A DNA stretch of 64,000 nucleotides, taken from contig CM055615.1 of assembly GCA_029379385.1 (NCBI GenBank), forward strand, positions 496,001-560,000. The letters are read 5' to 3'. Below the pieces are notes generated by a model. The model worked only from the letters and a program-made list of their open reading frames with translations. It searched no databases and had not been told where the DNA came from. This DNA comes from Quillaja saponaria (Eukaryota > Streptophyta > Magnoliopsida > Fabales > Quillajaceae). This document shows, piece by piece, positions 54,179 through 64,000 of this stretch (position 1 is the first letter of the stretch; each line of letters opens with the position of its first letter). A program made the position numbers and the translations under genes.

Positions 54179-57100
54179 TTCCTATCAATCTGCTATCCAG
54201 ATAATCAAGTTGATCCTCTATTCCTCTCTCAGAGAAATGGCTCTCCGCCTCTCTCTCTCTCTCTCTGACTGATAATTTTGAGAGAGAAAGACAAAGTCCT
54301 GGGTCTTCGCTGCGGCTTTTGCCAGTAATTCTCGTCGTCCCTTGTTTTCTTGTTGTTCGAGGGGGAAAAACTAGCGTGTGGTTAGCTCGGACATTTTAAA
54401 AATCTTACCTAAGTTTTAACCAATTAAATCTCGCCATGTCAACATCGAGAGACTTTATGAGTGACCTTCTAATTTGGGACTAGAATCGTCCTTTATCAAT
54501 ATACTAAGATTGATGTGTGATTGGTTAGGGAAAATGTAAGAAAATGTGAGAGTAATAAAATTGTAGATATTAAAAAAAAAAAAAAAAACAGCTGACGAGG
54601 ATTTTAAATAAGGCTACATAATGTTATTATTTTATTAACAAAAATATGTTATGTAATTATTTAAGTAATGATGATTTTAAATTAATTTCCGGTTCAGTAT
54701 TGAGATGACATGTTATATTATGTATAAAGGAGCATATAAATCTATATTAACTACCTAGACATATATATCTATATGATATATAAAAAAGTATTAGAGACAT
54801 AAATTTTTTATTTTTTCTAATACCCTTATGATATATTATGTATAAAAGAGCCTTAGAGATAATAAATTTTTCTATACCCTTACGAGTTTGTATTATTATA
54901 TAGTTATGTTTAGTTATTATTTTGTTTCAAATAAACTTATTATTATTATTATTTTTAGTATTATCACGAGTATCCCATATTTTTTAGGTGTGAGCCTATT
55001 ATTGAGACTTTTTCTCTATTTTAAAATGAATAGAATTGTAATTATTTTAGGACTGTTGATTTCTTTTTTACCAATTCTTCTCAATATTAATAAATCTATA
55101 AATTTTTAATAATTTTATGTCAATAGCAATTAAAATTGAATTTCTGATTTTTATTTTTTTATTAAATACCTAAAAATCTTTTTTTTTTAATTCTTCTCAA
55201 ATTTAAGAATTAAAACTTTAAGAATTACTATGAATTAAAGAAATATTAAAAGTATAGTTTTCATGATTATAATATTGTTGTTTAACTTTTAAATCATAAA
55301 AAAATTATATTTTTTCAATAATTATATGTCAATATTAGTTAATATTGAATTTTAAATTTTTTTATTTAATAGGGTCCTAATAATTATAATATCTTTTAGT
55401 TCTTCTCAAATTTATAAAATAATTTTTTTTAATACTATGAATTAAAATATATTTAGAGTATAGTTTCTATAATTATATATTATTGTTTTAACTTTTAATG
55501 ATATAAATTTTACTTTCTTAAATATCTTATGAGTTTTTACTATTACATAAATTTTTTTTTAATTGTTATTTTGCTTCAAATATTCTATTTTTTATTTTAC
55601 TACTTTCATAATTTTTTGCTTTTTAATATTAATATAGTTGTAATTAATTTATGACTATTGATTTTTTTTATCCTAATTCTTTTCAATATTAATAAATCTA
55701 TAATTTGTTAATAACTATATATCAATAGTCATTTATATTGAATTTCTCAATTTTTTTAATTTAATAAGTTACAAATAATTATAATATTATAAATTAATTT
55801 TATTTTAAAATGCTATGAATGAAAGAAATATTAAGAGTATAGTGTTTAAGATTATAATTTTATTATATTAATTCTTCGAACATTTTTAGAATTTTTTAAA
55901 TAATTACATGTTTAAATTATTTTTTAAAAATAATTTTTTGAACAAATATGTATATATCATAAATAAGATTCACTCGCATTAAGTGTATCACGAAGGCTAG
56001 TATGTATATATATATAAATATAGGCTGTATTTATACTATTAAGTAAAAAAAATTCTTATGATCTCATATTTTAAAATAAATATAAATTAATTAAAATTTT
56101 TATAAAACTTATTTTCACTTTCTTAATAATTTCTCATTATTCTACTCACTCATATAAATTAAATATTTTTTATTAATTTAAATTAATTTCTTAATAACTA
56201 CACATGAAAATTAAAAGCAGCAATTGGGTCCAATTTTGGGTGATTGATTTGGACTAATTTGGCATGATAATTGAGGCACCTTTTTTTTTTTTTTACATAG
56301 ATAGTAGAGAGTGGCACTTGAAGATGAGATTTACATCATTGACAAAGACACGTTTAGATCAACAAGAAATTATTAATTATATACATTAAGGTGATATTAC
56401 AATTGTTGCTCTAAATTATCACTCCTTTGTTGATTTTATTTCAAAATTTTCCCAAACTTCAAAACATGCATTTTCCCAAACTTCAAAACATGCATTTTCC
56501 CTCCATTTACCTTTGCTATCCAAAAATGCAAAAAAAAAAAAGAAAAAGAAATAGAAAGATATGAGTAAAAAAAATGCATTGTTATATTTGGGGAAAAAAA
56601 AAATGCATGGCAAATCAAAATACACAAATTTTCTTATTATAAAGTTACATCACTTTTAAAATTAAAATTAATTAGGTGATAAGGGGAGAGATCCTTAAAG
56701 TTGCGAATCTTAACTATGTTAGAGCATTAACATAAATAGCTTTGGGACAAGGGTTGAATTTTGTAATCAAAATGGGATTCTTTAGGTGGGCAATGAAAAG
56801 AAACATGAAGAACAAAATTTATACAATTTGGTCCAAAAATTTGTTTGTAGTTTGCAGAGTCCAGGCTTTTATTTTATTATCCTATCATGGCTTACGCCTC
56901 TCCCTATAGCAACTTGATCGTCCTTTGAATGATCTCTATTTGGGAGTCTGCATTTCAGCTTTTTCTTTGTTTCTTGAAATTACCAAATGGCCACTGGTTT
57001 TTGTAAGGATGGAAAAAAGTTGTATTTCGTATTTGTACAAAATGTCTAAAATGCCCCCATCAGAATAAAAAAATTTATTCTTTTTCCAAAAAAAAAAAAT

Positions 57101-57523
57101 TATTGGACTAAAGAAAATAGCTAAAAAATATAGAAGTCTTTCTTCCAAATCAACTGTATGTAATAAATAAACTTTATGGAGGGTAAAGTTGTCATGTCAA
57201 GCATAGAAAGTTGTGCCTGTTTTTGTAAAATCAACTTGACCAACTAGGCCTTAATTTTATCACCCCCACACATGAACTTCGTTAACCTTTTCCATCTTTT
57301 GAAAAATCCAACCCCACCCTGTCTCTTTCTAACTTTCTCTCTCTAACTTTCTCTCTCTAAAGTACAACTACCATACACAGTTGGAAACACCCAACTCCTC
57401 TCTTCCCTTACACGCATAAATACAAACACATACCGTGTCTTTCTTACTCTAGCTCACCATAGAAACCAAACCTCTTGAAGCTTTCTTAATCTTTCTCTCA
57501 AAACCCATTAATCCCAGTTCAAA
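54179..57523. other. 3.3-kb AT-rich intergenic region
   Basis: Promoters of the DUF538 gene (-) and the ABA receptor (+) at its ends. The middle is extremely AT-rich and includes a decayed direct repeat (54880-55745). At 56441-56500 an exact short tandem repeat, TGCATTTTCC-type about 32 bp long, occurs twice. A CT repeat at 57320-57360 (about 14 bp, CTAACTTTCTCTCT) lies in the presumed promoter or 5'UTR of the receptor gene, with a TATA-like CATAAATACAAA at 57415. No gene recognised. Confidence 0.5.
54880..55745. repeat. Degenerate AT-rich direct repeat
   Basis: 54880-55130 and 55520-55745 share an ordered set of words: ATGAGTTT or CGAGTTTG, AGTTATTATTTTGTTTCAAA versus AATTGTTATTTTGCTTCAAA, GACTGTTGATTTCTTTTTTA versus GACTATTGATTTTTTTTATC, and TTCTCAATATTAATAAATCT versus TTTTCAATATTAATAAATCT. 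Additional partial copies lie between. This looks like an old AT-rich tandem or transposon-derived repeat with a period near 640 bp. Confidence 0.55.
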
Positions 57524-58177
57524 ATGCCACCAAATCCTCCAAAATCCTCTCTTCTCCTTCACAGAATCAACACACAACCCACCACCACATATTGCCAGCT
57601 GAAAGAAGATTCAAATTCTGACATGAAGCGACCTTCGTCATCTCCCACCACCACGGCCACCGTCCCAGACGCCGTAGCACGCCACCATATCCATGCTGTA
57701 GGTCCCAACCAGTGCTGCTCCGCCGTCATTCAAGAAATCGCAGCACCCGTTCCAATTATCTGGTCTGTCCTCCGACGATTTGATAACCCACAAGCTTACA
57801 AACACTTTGTGAAGAGCTGCCAAGTCATCGTCGGTGATGGTGATGTTGGTACACTCCGCGAGGTCCACGTGATTTCTGGACTTCCCGCTGCTAATAGCAC
57901 AGAACGATTAGAGATCCTGGATGATGAGAGACACGTCATCAGCTTCAGCGTTGTCGGCGGTGACCATCGGCTTGCCAACTATAAATCCATCACAACCCTC
58001 CACACCGGCGGTAACAATAGCACCGTGGTGGTAGAATCATACGTTGTAGATGTACCACCTGGAAACACAAAGGAGGACACCTGCGTTTTTGTGGACACCA
58101 TTGTTCGCTGCAACCTTCAGTCATTGGCTCAGATCGCAGAAAACTTAGCCATTCACAACAAACAAAACCATGGATAG
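57524..58177 (+). CDS. PYR/PYL/RCAR abscisic-acid receptor, PYL4/5/6 group
   Basis: Soluble ABA receptor that, when bound to ABA, inhibits clade A PP2C phosphatases (cytosol and nucleus). Intronless, 217 residues, as usual for this subgroup. Visible: HAVGPNQCCSAVIQEI, RRFDNPQAYKHFVKSC with K93 as the expected ABA carboxylate partner, the gate SGLPA at 118-122 followed by STERLEILDDERHVI, the latch HRL at 148-150 in FSVVGGDHRLANYKS, VVVESYVVDVPPGNTKEDTC and the C-terminal helix VRCNLQSLAQIAENLA. The N-terminal ~50 residues are low-complexity (Ser, Thr, Pro) and poorly conserved in the family. A second Met at residue 34 could serve as an alternative start. Key ligand residues are all present, so it should be functional. 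Confidence 0.96.
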   Translation: MPPNPPKSSLLLHRINTQPTTTYCQLKEDSNSDMKRPSSSPTTTATVPDAVARHHIHAVGPNQCCSAVIQEIAAPVPIIWSVLRRFDNPQAYKHFVKSCQVIVGDGDVGTLREVHVISGLPAANSTERLEILDDERHVISFSVVGGDHRLANYKSITTLHTGGNNSTVVVESYVVDVPPGNTKEDTCVFVDTIVRCNLQSLAQIAENLAIHNKQNHG

Positions 58178-59334
58178 TTTTATAATTCTGTGTTTTTTGT
58201 TGTAGATGTGTAGTACGGCGTCGTTTTTGTACTGTATCATATTGCTTGTTGATTGCCGGTGAAGGAAAAATAATATCAGAACCATATATTAAAAAATATA
58301 TAATATTATCTCGTTTAATTTTCTGTTTGTTTTGGATTTCTAGTAGTATTCTTACAATCTTTTGATATAAGCTTAATCTCGTTTAGAATTAACGGATATT
58401 TTCTTGACGGATCTACTCTTAGGTTTTGTTTTGCTCCATCCGAAAGAATTTGGATATATAAATATTTGACATTAAAAATATGTATACCAACTCTTATCTC
58501 CAAATATGCAACTTGACAAAGTATTTTACTAAGCTCCACACATATATATCCAACTCAACTGCAAGTAGCTAGGATCTTACTTATTAGCTGTTATAGAATA
58601 TTGGCAAACAAGAAAAGTACAAGCAAGTTGCAAATATATATATATATAGTTCATGTTTCTTCTGCTTTCTTTAATTCTGTTCTCTTTGCTGCAAGTCTGC
58701 AAGTTGCATTTCTTTGTCTGTAAGAGAGAGAGAGAGAGAGAGAAAGGAGGTGCAGGGGTTTGTTAATTAATTGGGATCTCTTGATCTCTTATGCAAGTTG
58801 GTATGGTAAGCAAGTGGGGTTGGGATGGAACTTGGAAGAGAAAGAAGCAAAATTAATTAAGGGGGCTGTGCTTGCTTTTAGTTAATTTAATGATCCTCGT
58901 CTTTCTTCCTCTACTTTTCTGTTTTTTCTTTGTTTTCACACCACCTAGCTTTCTCTTTCTCTCTCTCTGTATCATGCATGGGTCTGTTTGTTACCTTTCT
59001 AATTTCTACGTTGAAAATGACTACTCAATACAATGTACTTGTATTGCCGTCATTAAGATCCAAACTGTACCTCATTTGATACATGGTAGTCTATATCTAA
59101 GAATAATAACTGTATATTGAAGTTGAATTCAGGAAAACAAATTGTAAAATTTTTCAATCTACATGAATAAACTGAAATAAAATAAATAAAATAACATTAT
59201 TCAATATTTAAATTGGGTAAAAAGTTTATCCCAAGTACTTAACAATAACATTTTTTTATTATATATTGGTTAAAGAATTAATCGAAACTAATTTAGAGTA
59301 TAAGAAAACAATCAACCTTTCTTTTTTTTTCTTT

Positions 59335-59415
59335 TTCTTTTTTTACTTAGACTTGTTCTCGAGTTCGAATCTGTCTATGATGAGTGCACGGGGTGGGGTT
59401 TAAATTATTTGTATG
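59335..59415 (+). repeat. Possible SINE 3' segment
   Basis: Contains a box-B-like GAGTTCGAATCTG at 59361-59373 followed by GCACGGGGTGGGGTTTAAAT, a combination seen in tRNA-derived plant SINEs. No convincing box A upstream. Weak call. Confidence 0.3.
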
Positions 59416-61272
59416 AGTTTTTTTTTTGTTTTTTTTTAAGTTTTAGGTGGCACTACTGATATGAAGTATGAATCATAAAAAATTTATGTTTTCTGATCTG
59501 TATATTTTCTTGATTATCATTAAAGCATTTATTTATTTATTTTGTCCTTAAAATCTTCACTCTCATTTTGCTCACATGAATTCTTTTTTAGATTTAAGAA
59601 AAATAATAATTTATTAAATATTTTACAAAAGTCTATGAGATTATCGACTTTGATATGACATATAAGATTATTGTAATAATTAAAATATTTAAAATGATCA
59701 TTTTTTTATATTTTTCTTTTCTTAGATAAAAAATAGAAAAAAAAGATTATCCTCTTCTGATATAGAATAAGATTTTCATAATTGCAGATGGTGACACCAT
59801 GATGATTGCTGTTTTCTTTATAATTTTCGGATGTTAAAATGCTAATTCCCTCTTCTTCTTTTTTAATTTCTAGTTTTTTTTTTTTTTTGTTCCTTCCAAA
59901 CCCATCTTTACAATTCTTCTAAAAAACCCTTTATCCTTTATTTTTGTTTTTCTCTTTTTTATTTGACATGACCTTTTTCTAAATTAAGAACAATACTTTT
60001 TAATAAAAACTTAACTACAAAATTAGAAATGAGTAAAATGCTTAAAAGTCTCATTGCTAATAAGCATTTAATCTAGTAAATCTGAAATTTAATTATATGA
60101 CATGATTTAATTGGTTAACATTTATGTTATGTGGTAGGCAACTCGTATGTTGCGTTTAGGTAAAACTTTTGAAGTTGTTATTTATTTAGAAGGTGGTGCA
60201 CTAGCACATATAATAATATCTTGAAAAATAATCTTGATTGAGTCATCGCAAATTTAAAATTAAAATATCATTGTATTTTATAATATACTTGTTTTTACTA
60301 TTAATTTTTTTTTTTATAAGCCAATAAACAATTATTTTGGTCAACTAATAAATGAGTGTTTACAAATTTTTCACGTGAACGAAAACAAAACATTTTATAA
60401 GTATCTAGAAAGTAAGTAGAGCAAATAATTCTTAGTAAAAATTGAAAATCTCTATAATTTTTTAATTAATAATTAAAGATCAATGCATGTTATCTTTTGT
60501 ATCTTTTAAGTATATCTTTAAAAGTCATTTAGAACAAAATGATTATTTTCTACGACTTTACTATTACAATAACCTTATGCCCTCGTATCAAATTTGATAG
60601 TCTCATATCTCCCTCTCACACTTTTCCTCCTTCATTAGGACTGTGTAACCTGGAAAGTCAATCCAGGTAGAATCCAATAAGAATTTCGGGTGGGTCAGAT
60701 AGGTTCAGGTGGGTTAGAAACTTCTTTGATTACATACTGTTTATTATGGAGGTCGACAACTCGATTTGATAGACTATTACTTTCTCTTATAGTACCCTAC
60801 TAATCAAGTTTGTCAAATAGACGAACAAGGGTTTTCCTAATGGACAAAGAAGATAAGGAAAAGTGCACAACAATTGATTTAGGAAGTGAAAGATCAGTAG
60901 AACTAAATAGGAAAACCCAAATGAAAGTTACTTTAATTCTTGTTTGGGAAACCAAAGAAACGGAGAGAAAGCTCTGATTCCTCTGAAGCTTCAACTAAGA
61001 TTATAGTTGTATTGATCTCAAGCAATATGCTGGTCAACAGTGAAAACATGGTTCTGCGGACGATGATACACGGTGGTTGGATGCAGGTGGGCAATTAAGG
61101 TGGGTGTCCCTCTTACACAGCATTATGAGTGGGGACTCTTAGAATTGACATATATAAAAATTAAATGTGAGATTTTATAATTATTTCTCAATTATTTAAA
61201 TTAAAATATAAGGCCAATTAAAAATTACAATTAAATTGTCTGATTTCTTTTAATTTTATGCATCCAAATGAA

Positions 61273-61274
<2 letters not shown>

Positions 61275-61312
<38 letters not shown>
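61275..61312. repeat. (TA)n microsatellite
   Basis: About 19 uninterrupted TA units, the longest dinucleotide run in the window. Confidence 0.97.
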
Positions 61313-61317
<5 letters not shown>

Positions 61318-61949
61318 TGGGTTTGTAGTCTAGGATGAAATTCCACTTTTTATTTATTTTTTTAATTTTTAAAAAATATTCGTCCAAATAAAATTTGGTT
61401 ATGAGAAAATTGGAATTATAGGTAGCCTCGCATTTTAGGTATATCTCTAATATTTGATTGGAAAATGAAATATTTAAAATAAAATAAAAACCCAAATGCA
61501 ATATGTTATATATTCGATAAGTAGAAAGTAGCAACACCGAAATGAACAAACTGCAGGTAATGTTTATATTTCAGAAGCATTAAAAATTAATGAAAAACCA
61601 AGTAGCAACACTAACATGAACAAGGAAGTAAAAGTAGCAACACTAAAATGAATTAATCCAAAGACAATAAAATAAAATGAAACAGTGCAAGTTAATTTAG
61701 GAAATGACGGGGAGAATGATATTTATAGGCTTGTCAAATAAAAAGAGAGAAATTTTTTTAGAGATTTTACTCACATAAAGTGCATTAAGGATGAGAGGCA
61801 AAAGAGTGTTAGTAAGAAAGAAAAGATTAATGAGAGATGATGAACATATCTCGAATGCCTTATTTAACGGAGAATCAAATGTTAATGTGAGATAATTAGA
61901 TGACACTTTTGATGATATGAATCATTTGAACAAACGAGATTAAAGAAGC

Positions 61950-63757
61950 TATGTAAAAGATGAAAGGTAATATGACAATGGCATCAGATGGTATCCTTAT
62001 AGAGGTTTGGAGGTGCTTAGAGGATGTTGGATGGCTCACAATTTTTTAAAGCAAGATTTTAGTGACTAAGAAAATGTTCAATGAGTAGAGGAAGAGTACG
62101 TTGATTTTTCTTTATGAAAATAAATGTGATATACAGTTGTAATAATTATTGAGGGACAAAATTTATGGGTCATACAATAAAATTTTGGAAAAGGGTGATT
62201 GAGTGTATGTTTAGGAATGAGATCTTAGTTTTGAAAAATCAATTTGGGTTTATGCCAGTAAAATATACAATGAAGGCTAGTTTCTTAATTAGGAAATTAA
62301 TGAAGAAATATAGTAAAAGAAAAAAGATCCCCATTTTATTGATCTAGAAAAAAAGTATGTAAGGGTGTGGAGGCACGTTTTATGGTGGGCTCTTGAAAAG
62401 AAAAAACTCCTAACTAATATGTACAAGTGATTAAGGATATGTACGATATAATATGGTGTATGGACCCTAGATGGTATGACTAAAGAGTTCATAATCACAA
62501 TAGGCCTTCACCAAGAATCATCCTTAAGTCTTTACATATTTTCTTTAGTCATGGTCAAACTTACTTATGCCATTCAAGATAAGGTTCTATGGTATGTGCT
62601 TTTTTCCGATGATATCATTTTGGTAGACGAGATTAGAGCGAGTCTAAATTTGAAGTTAGAATTATCAATGAACATATTAGAATTTAAATGTCTTATGTTG
62701 AGTTGAACAATAACCGAGTATATGAAGTGCGATTTAAGCCACAGTAGAGAATGCTCGACTAAAATGATTTTGGATGGTAATGCACTACCAACAAAAGGTG
62801 TGTTTAAGAACCTAGGTTCCTTTTTACAAAAACATGGTGCAATTGAGCATGATGTAAATCACAAGATTAAGGCGTGATGGATGAATCGGTAAAGTGCCTT
62901 AAGATTTTTATGCTACATAATATTAAATTAGTTAGTTGAAAAATAAGATAATAAGGATATTTTTCTCTCAATTTTTTAGAGTTTGGATTAAGTTATAACT
63001 TGGTTTCAAATTTTAGGGGAGGTTTATGTAGGTTTTAGATACACAAGAGAAGAGGGATCCGTGTAATAGTAACATATTCGAATAGAGGTTGGAGTAATTT
63101 ACTCTTTTATTTAATTAATGAGATATTAATAGTAAATGAGTTTGTTAAATATAATGGAGTCCTAGCAACTAATAACATCAATAAATTTCTATATTCTTAA
63201 ATTCTTAGTGTAAAAGTTTGTTATTAGCAAGTATACAACCAGTAGCAGATCTAGCTAGCTATGAAGGGACTAGCAAGGGTTCTGCACATAATATGGGATT
63301 AGTTGAATGAAAAATTTTATAGGTTGAAAGGAAAAATTTATAGGACGGCGTGAGATCGGCTATGTTGTTTGCTTTCAAATGTTGGGTGGTTAATAAACAA
63401 CACTCGCATAAGATAGGAGTGGCTGAAATGTGAATACTAAAATGGATGATCATACATACAAGAAAAGATAAAATATGAAATGAAGAGATACACATGAAAT
63501 TTGAGATAGCTCCCATTGACGAAAAAATGAGAGAGAATTGCTTACAATGGTTTGGACATATCCAATGTATGCCAGTAGATGCCATAATTAGAGGAAGTGA
63601 CTTACTAAGAATTACATAGAGAGTTATCATTGAGAATGATACGATTGCTCTAAATATCACTGAAAATGATATTTTAGATCGATTCAAATGGAGAAAAATA
63701 AATTCATGTAGCCAACCCTAACTAGTTTGGAATTTAAGACTTAGTTGAGTTGAATTA
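61950..63757 (+). mobile_element. Degenerate LINE (reverse transcriptase part), interrupted
   Basis: The plus strand reads as a decayed plant LINE reverse transcriptase: MASDGILIEVWRCLEDVGW (near 61975), LVLKNQFGFMPVKYTMKA (62240-62280), ITIGLHQESSLSLYIFSLVM (62485-62550), LFSDDIILVDEIRASL (catalytic motif FSDD, near 62610), FKNLGSFLQKHGAIEHDV (62810-62855) and, after a gap, APIDEKMRENCLQWFGHIQC (63510-63570). The tail CCTAACTAGTTTGGAATTTA near 63716 is the same 3' end as in the LINE fragment at 2065-3150. About 390 bp at 62935-63325 does not fit the element and looks like a later insertion. Stops and shifts make it inactive. Confidence 0.8.
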
Positions 63758-63767
63758 TTAATCATAT

Positions 63768-63860
63768 ACTGAGGTCTTAGTTCAACTTGATAAGACAAAT
63801 ATGCTGGGACCAAGAGATCTTAGGTTCAAGTCTTATTGTGGTAAATATTATCTATTCAAT
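63768..63860 (+). repeat. tRNA-derived SINE-like sequence
   Basis: A box-A-like TAGTTCAACTTGATAA (63778-63793) and box-B-like GGTTCAAGTCT (63823-63833) are spaced as in Pol III internal promoters, within GGTCTTAGTTCAACTTGATA and TTATTGTGGTAAATA. It begins about 10 bp after the LINE tail. The 3' end is not clear. Confidence 0.5.
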
Positions 63861-64000
63861 GAGTTATTTGTAATATTGATAATTTGAATTATAATATTAC
63901 TAAATTATGACATAATTACCTCTTGTTTGATTATGAGGCCAATTAGTTTTATAGAATCCCAAAACCAAAGATAGTCCATCTGCTACTACATTTCTTATGA

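Larger units (their letters stand above)
58178..61949. other. 3.8-kb intergenic region
   Basis: 3' flank of the ABA receptor followed by AT-rich DNA. Holds an AG repeat at about 58723-58742, a possible SINE end at 59335-59415 and the TA microsatellite at 61275-61312. No protein-coding gene recognised. Confidence 0.45.

Noticed and set aside
54888..55109. 73-codon hydrophobic frame resembling a membrane protein
   Set aside because: Lies in the AT-rich repeat region, where Ile/Phe/Leu-rich translations are expected by composition.

Overview
This window is nuclear DNA of a flowering plant, most likely a eudicot. It is AT-rich, its genes carry many short spliceosomal introns, and it encodes a plastid-type ferritin, a PYR/PYL abscisic-acid receptor, a DUF538 protein and a CCoAOMT-like methyltransferase. 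I cannot name the species. Exon limits were read by eye from splice signals and checked for reading-frame continuity; no transcript evidence was available.

Layout, left to right. 1-4305 (-): 5' part of a ubiquitin-activating enzyme E1 gene, cut by the window edge, with a LINE fragment in its second coding intron and a one-base frameshift in exon 3. 5381-7462: two nonautonomous DNA-transposon-like elements. 7719-10970 (+): a SPC24/MUN-like kinetochore gene with two unusual introns, one AT-AC and one U12-type. 11726-12661 (-): a broken GILT thiol-reductase gene. 14210-15248 (+): CCoAOMT-like methyltransferase. 16169-19840 (-): deoxyhypusine synthase. 21312-22477 and 24205-26974 (-): two intact GILT-like genes. 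28176-30588 and 32415-34862 (+): tandem genes for ribosomal protein eS4. 37922-41065 (-): ferritin, with an iron-response-like element upstream. 41066-48010: transposon-derived DNA. 48011-49744 (+): mitoferrin-like carrier. 50261-50331 (+): tRNA-Gly(GCC). 51294-54178 (-): DUF538 protein. 57524-58177 (+): intronless PYL4/5/6-type ABA receptor. 61950-63860: degenerate LINE followed by a tRNA-like SINE.

The genes do not form one pathway. Three local groupings stand out: a dispersed GILT family (one dead and two intact copies, all on the minus strand), a recent eS4 tandem pair, and ferritin near a mitoferrin-like gene. No bacterial-type system, CRISPR array or virus was seen. The most unusual sequence-level features are the AT-AC and U12-type introns in the SPC24-like gene, the E1 frameshift, and the IDRS-like motif upstream of ferritin.
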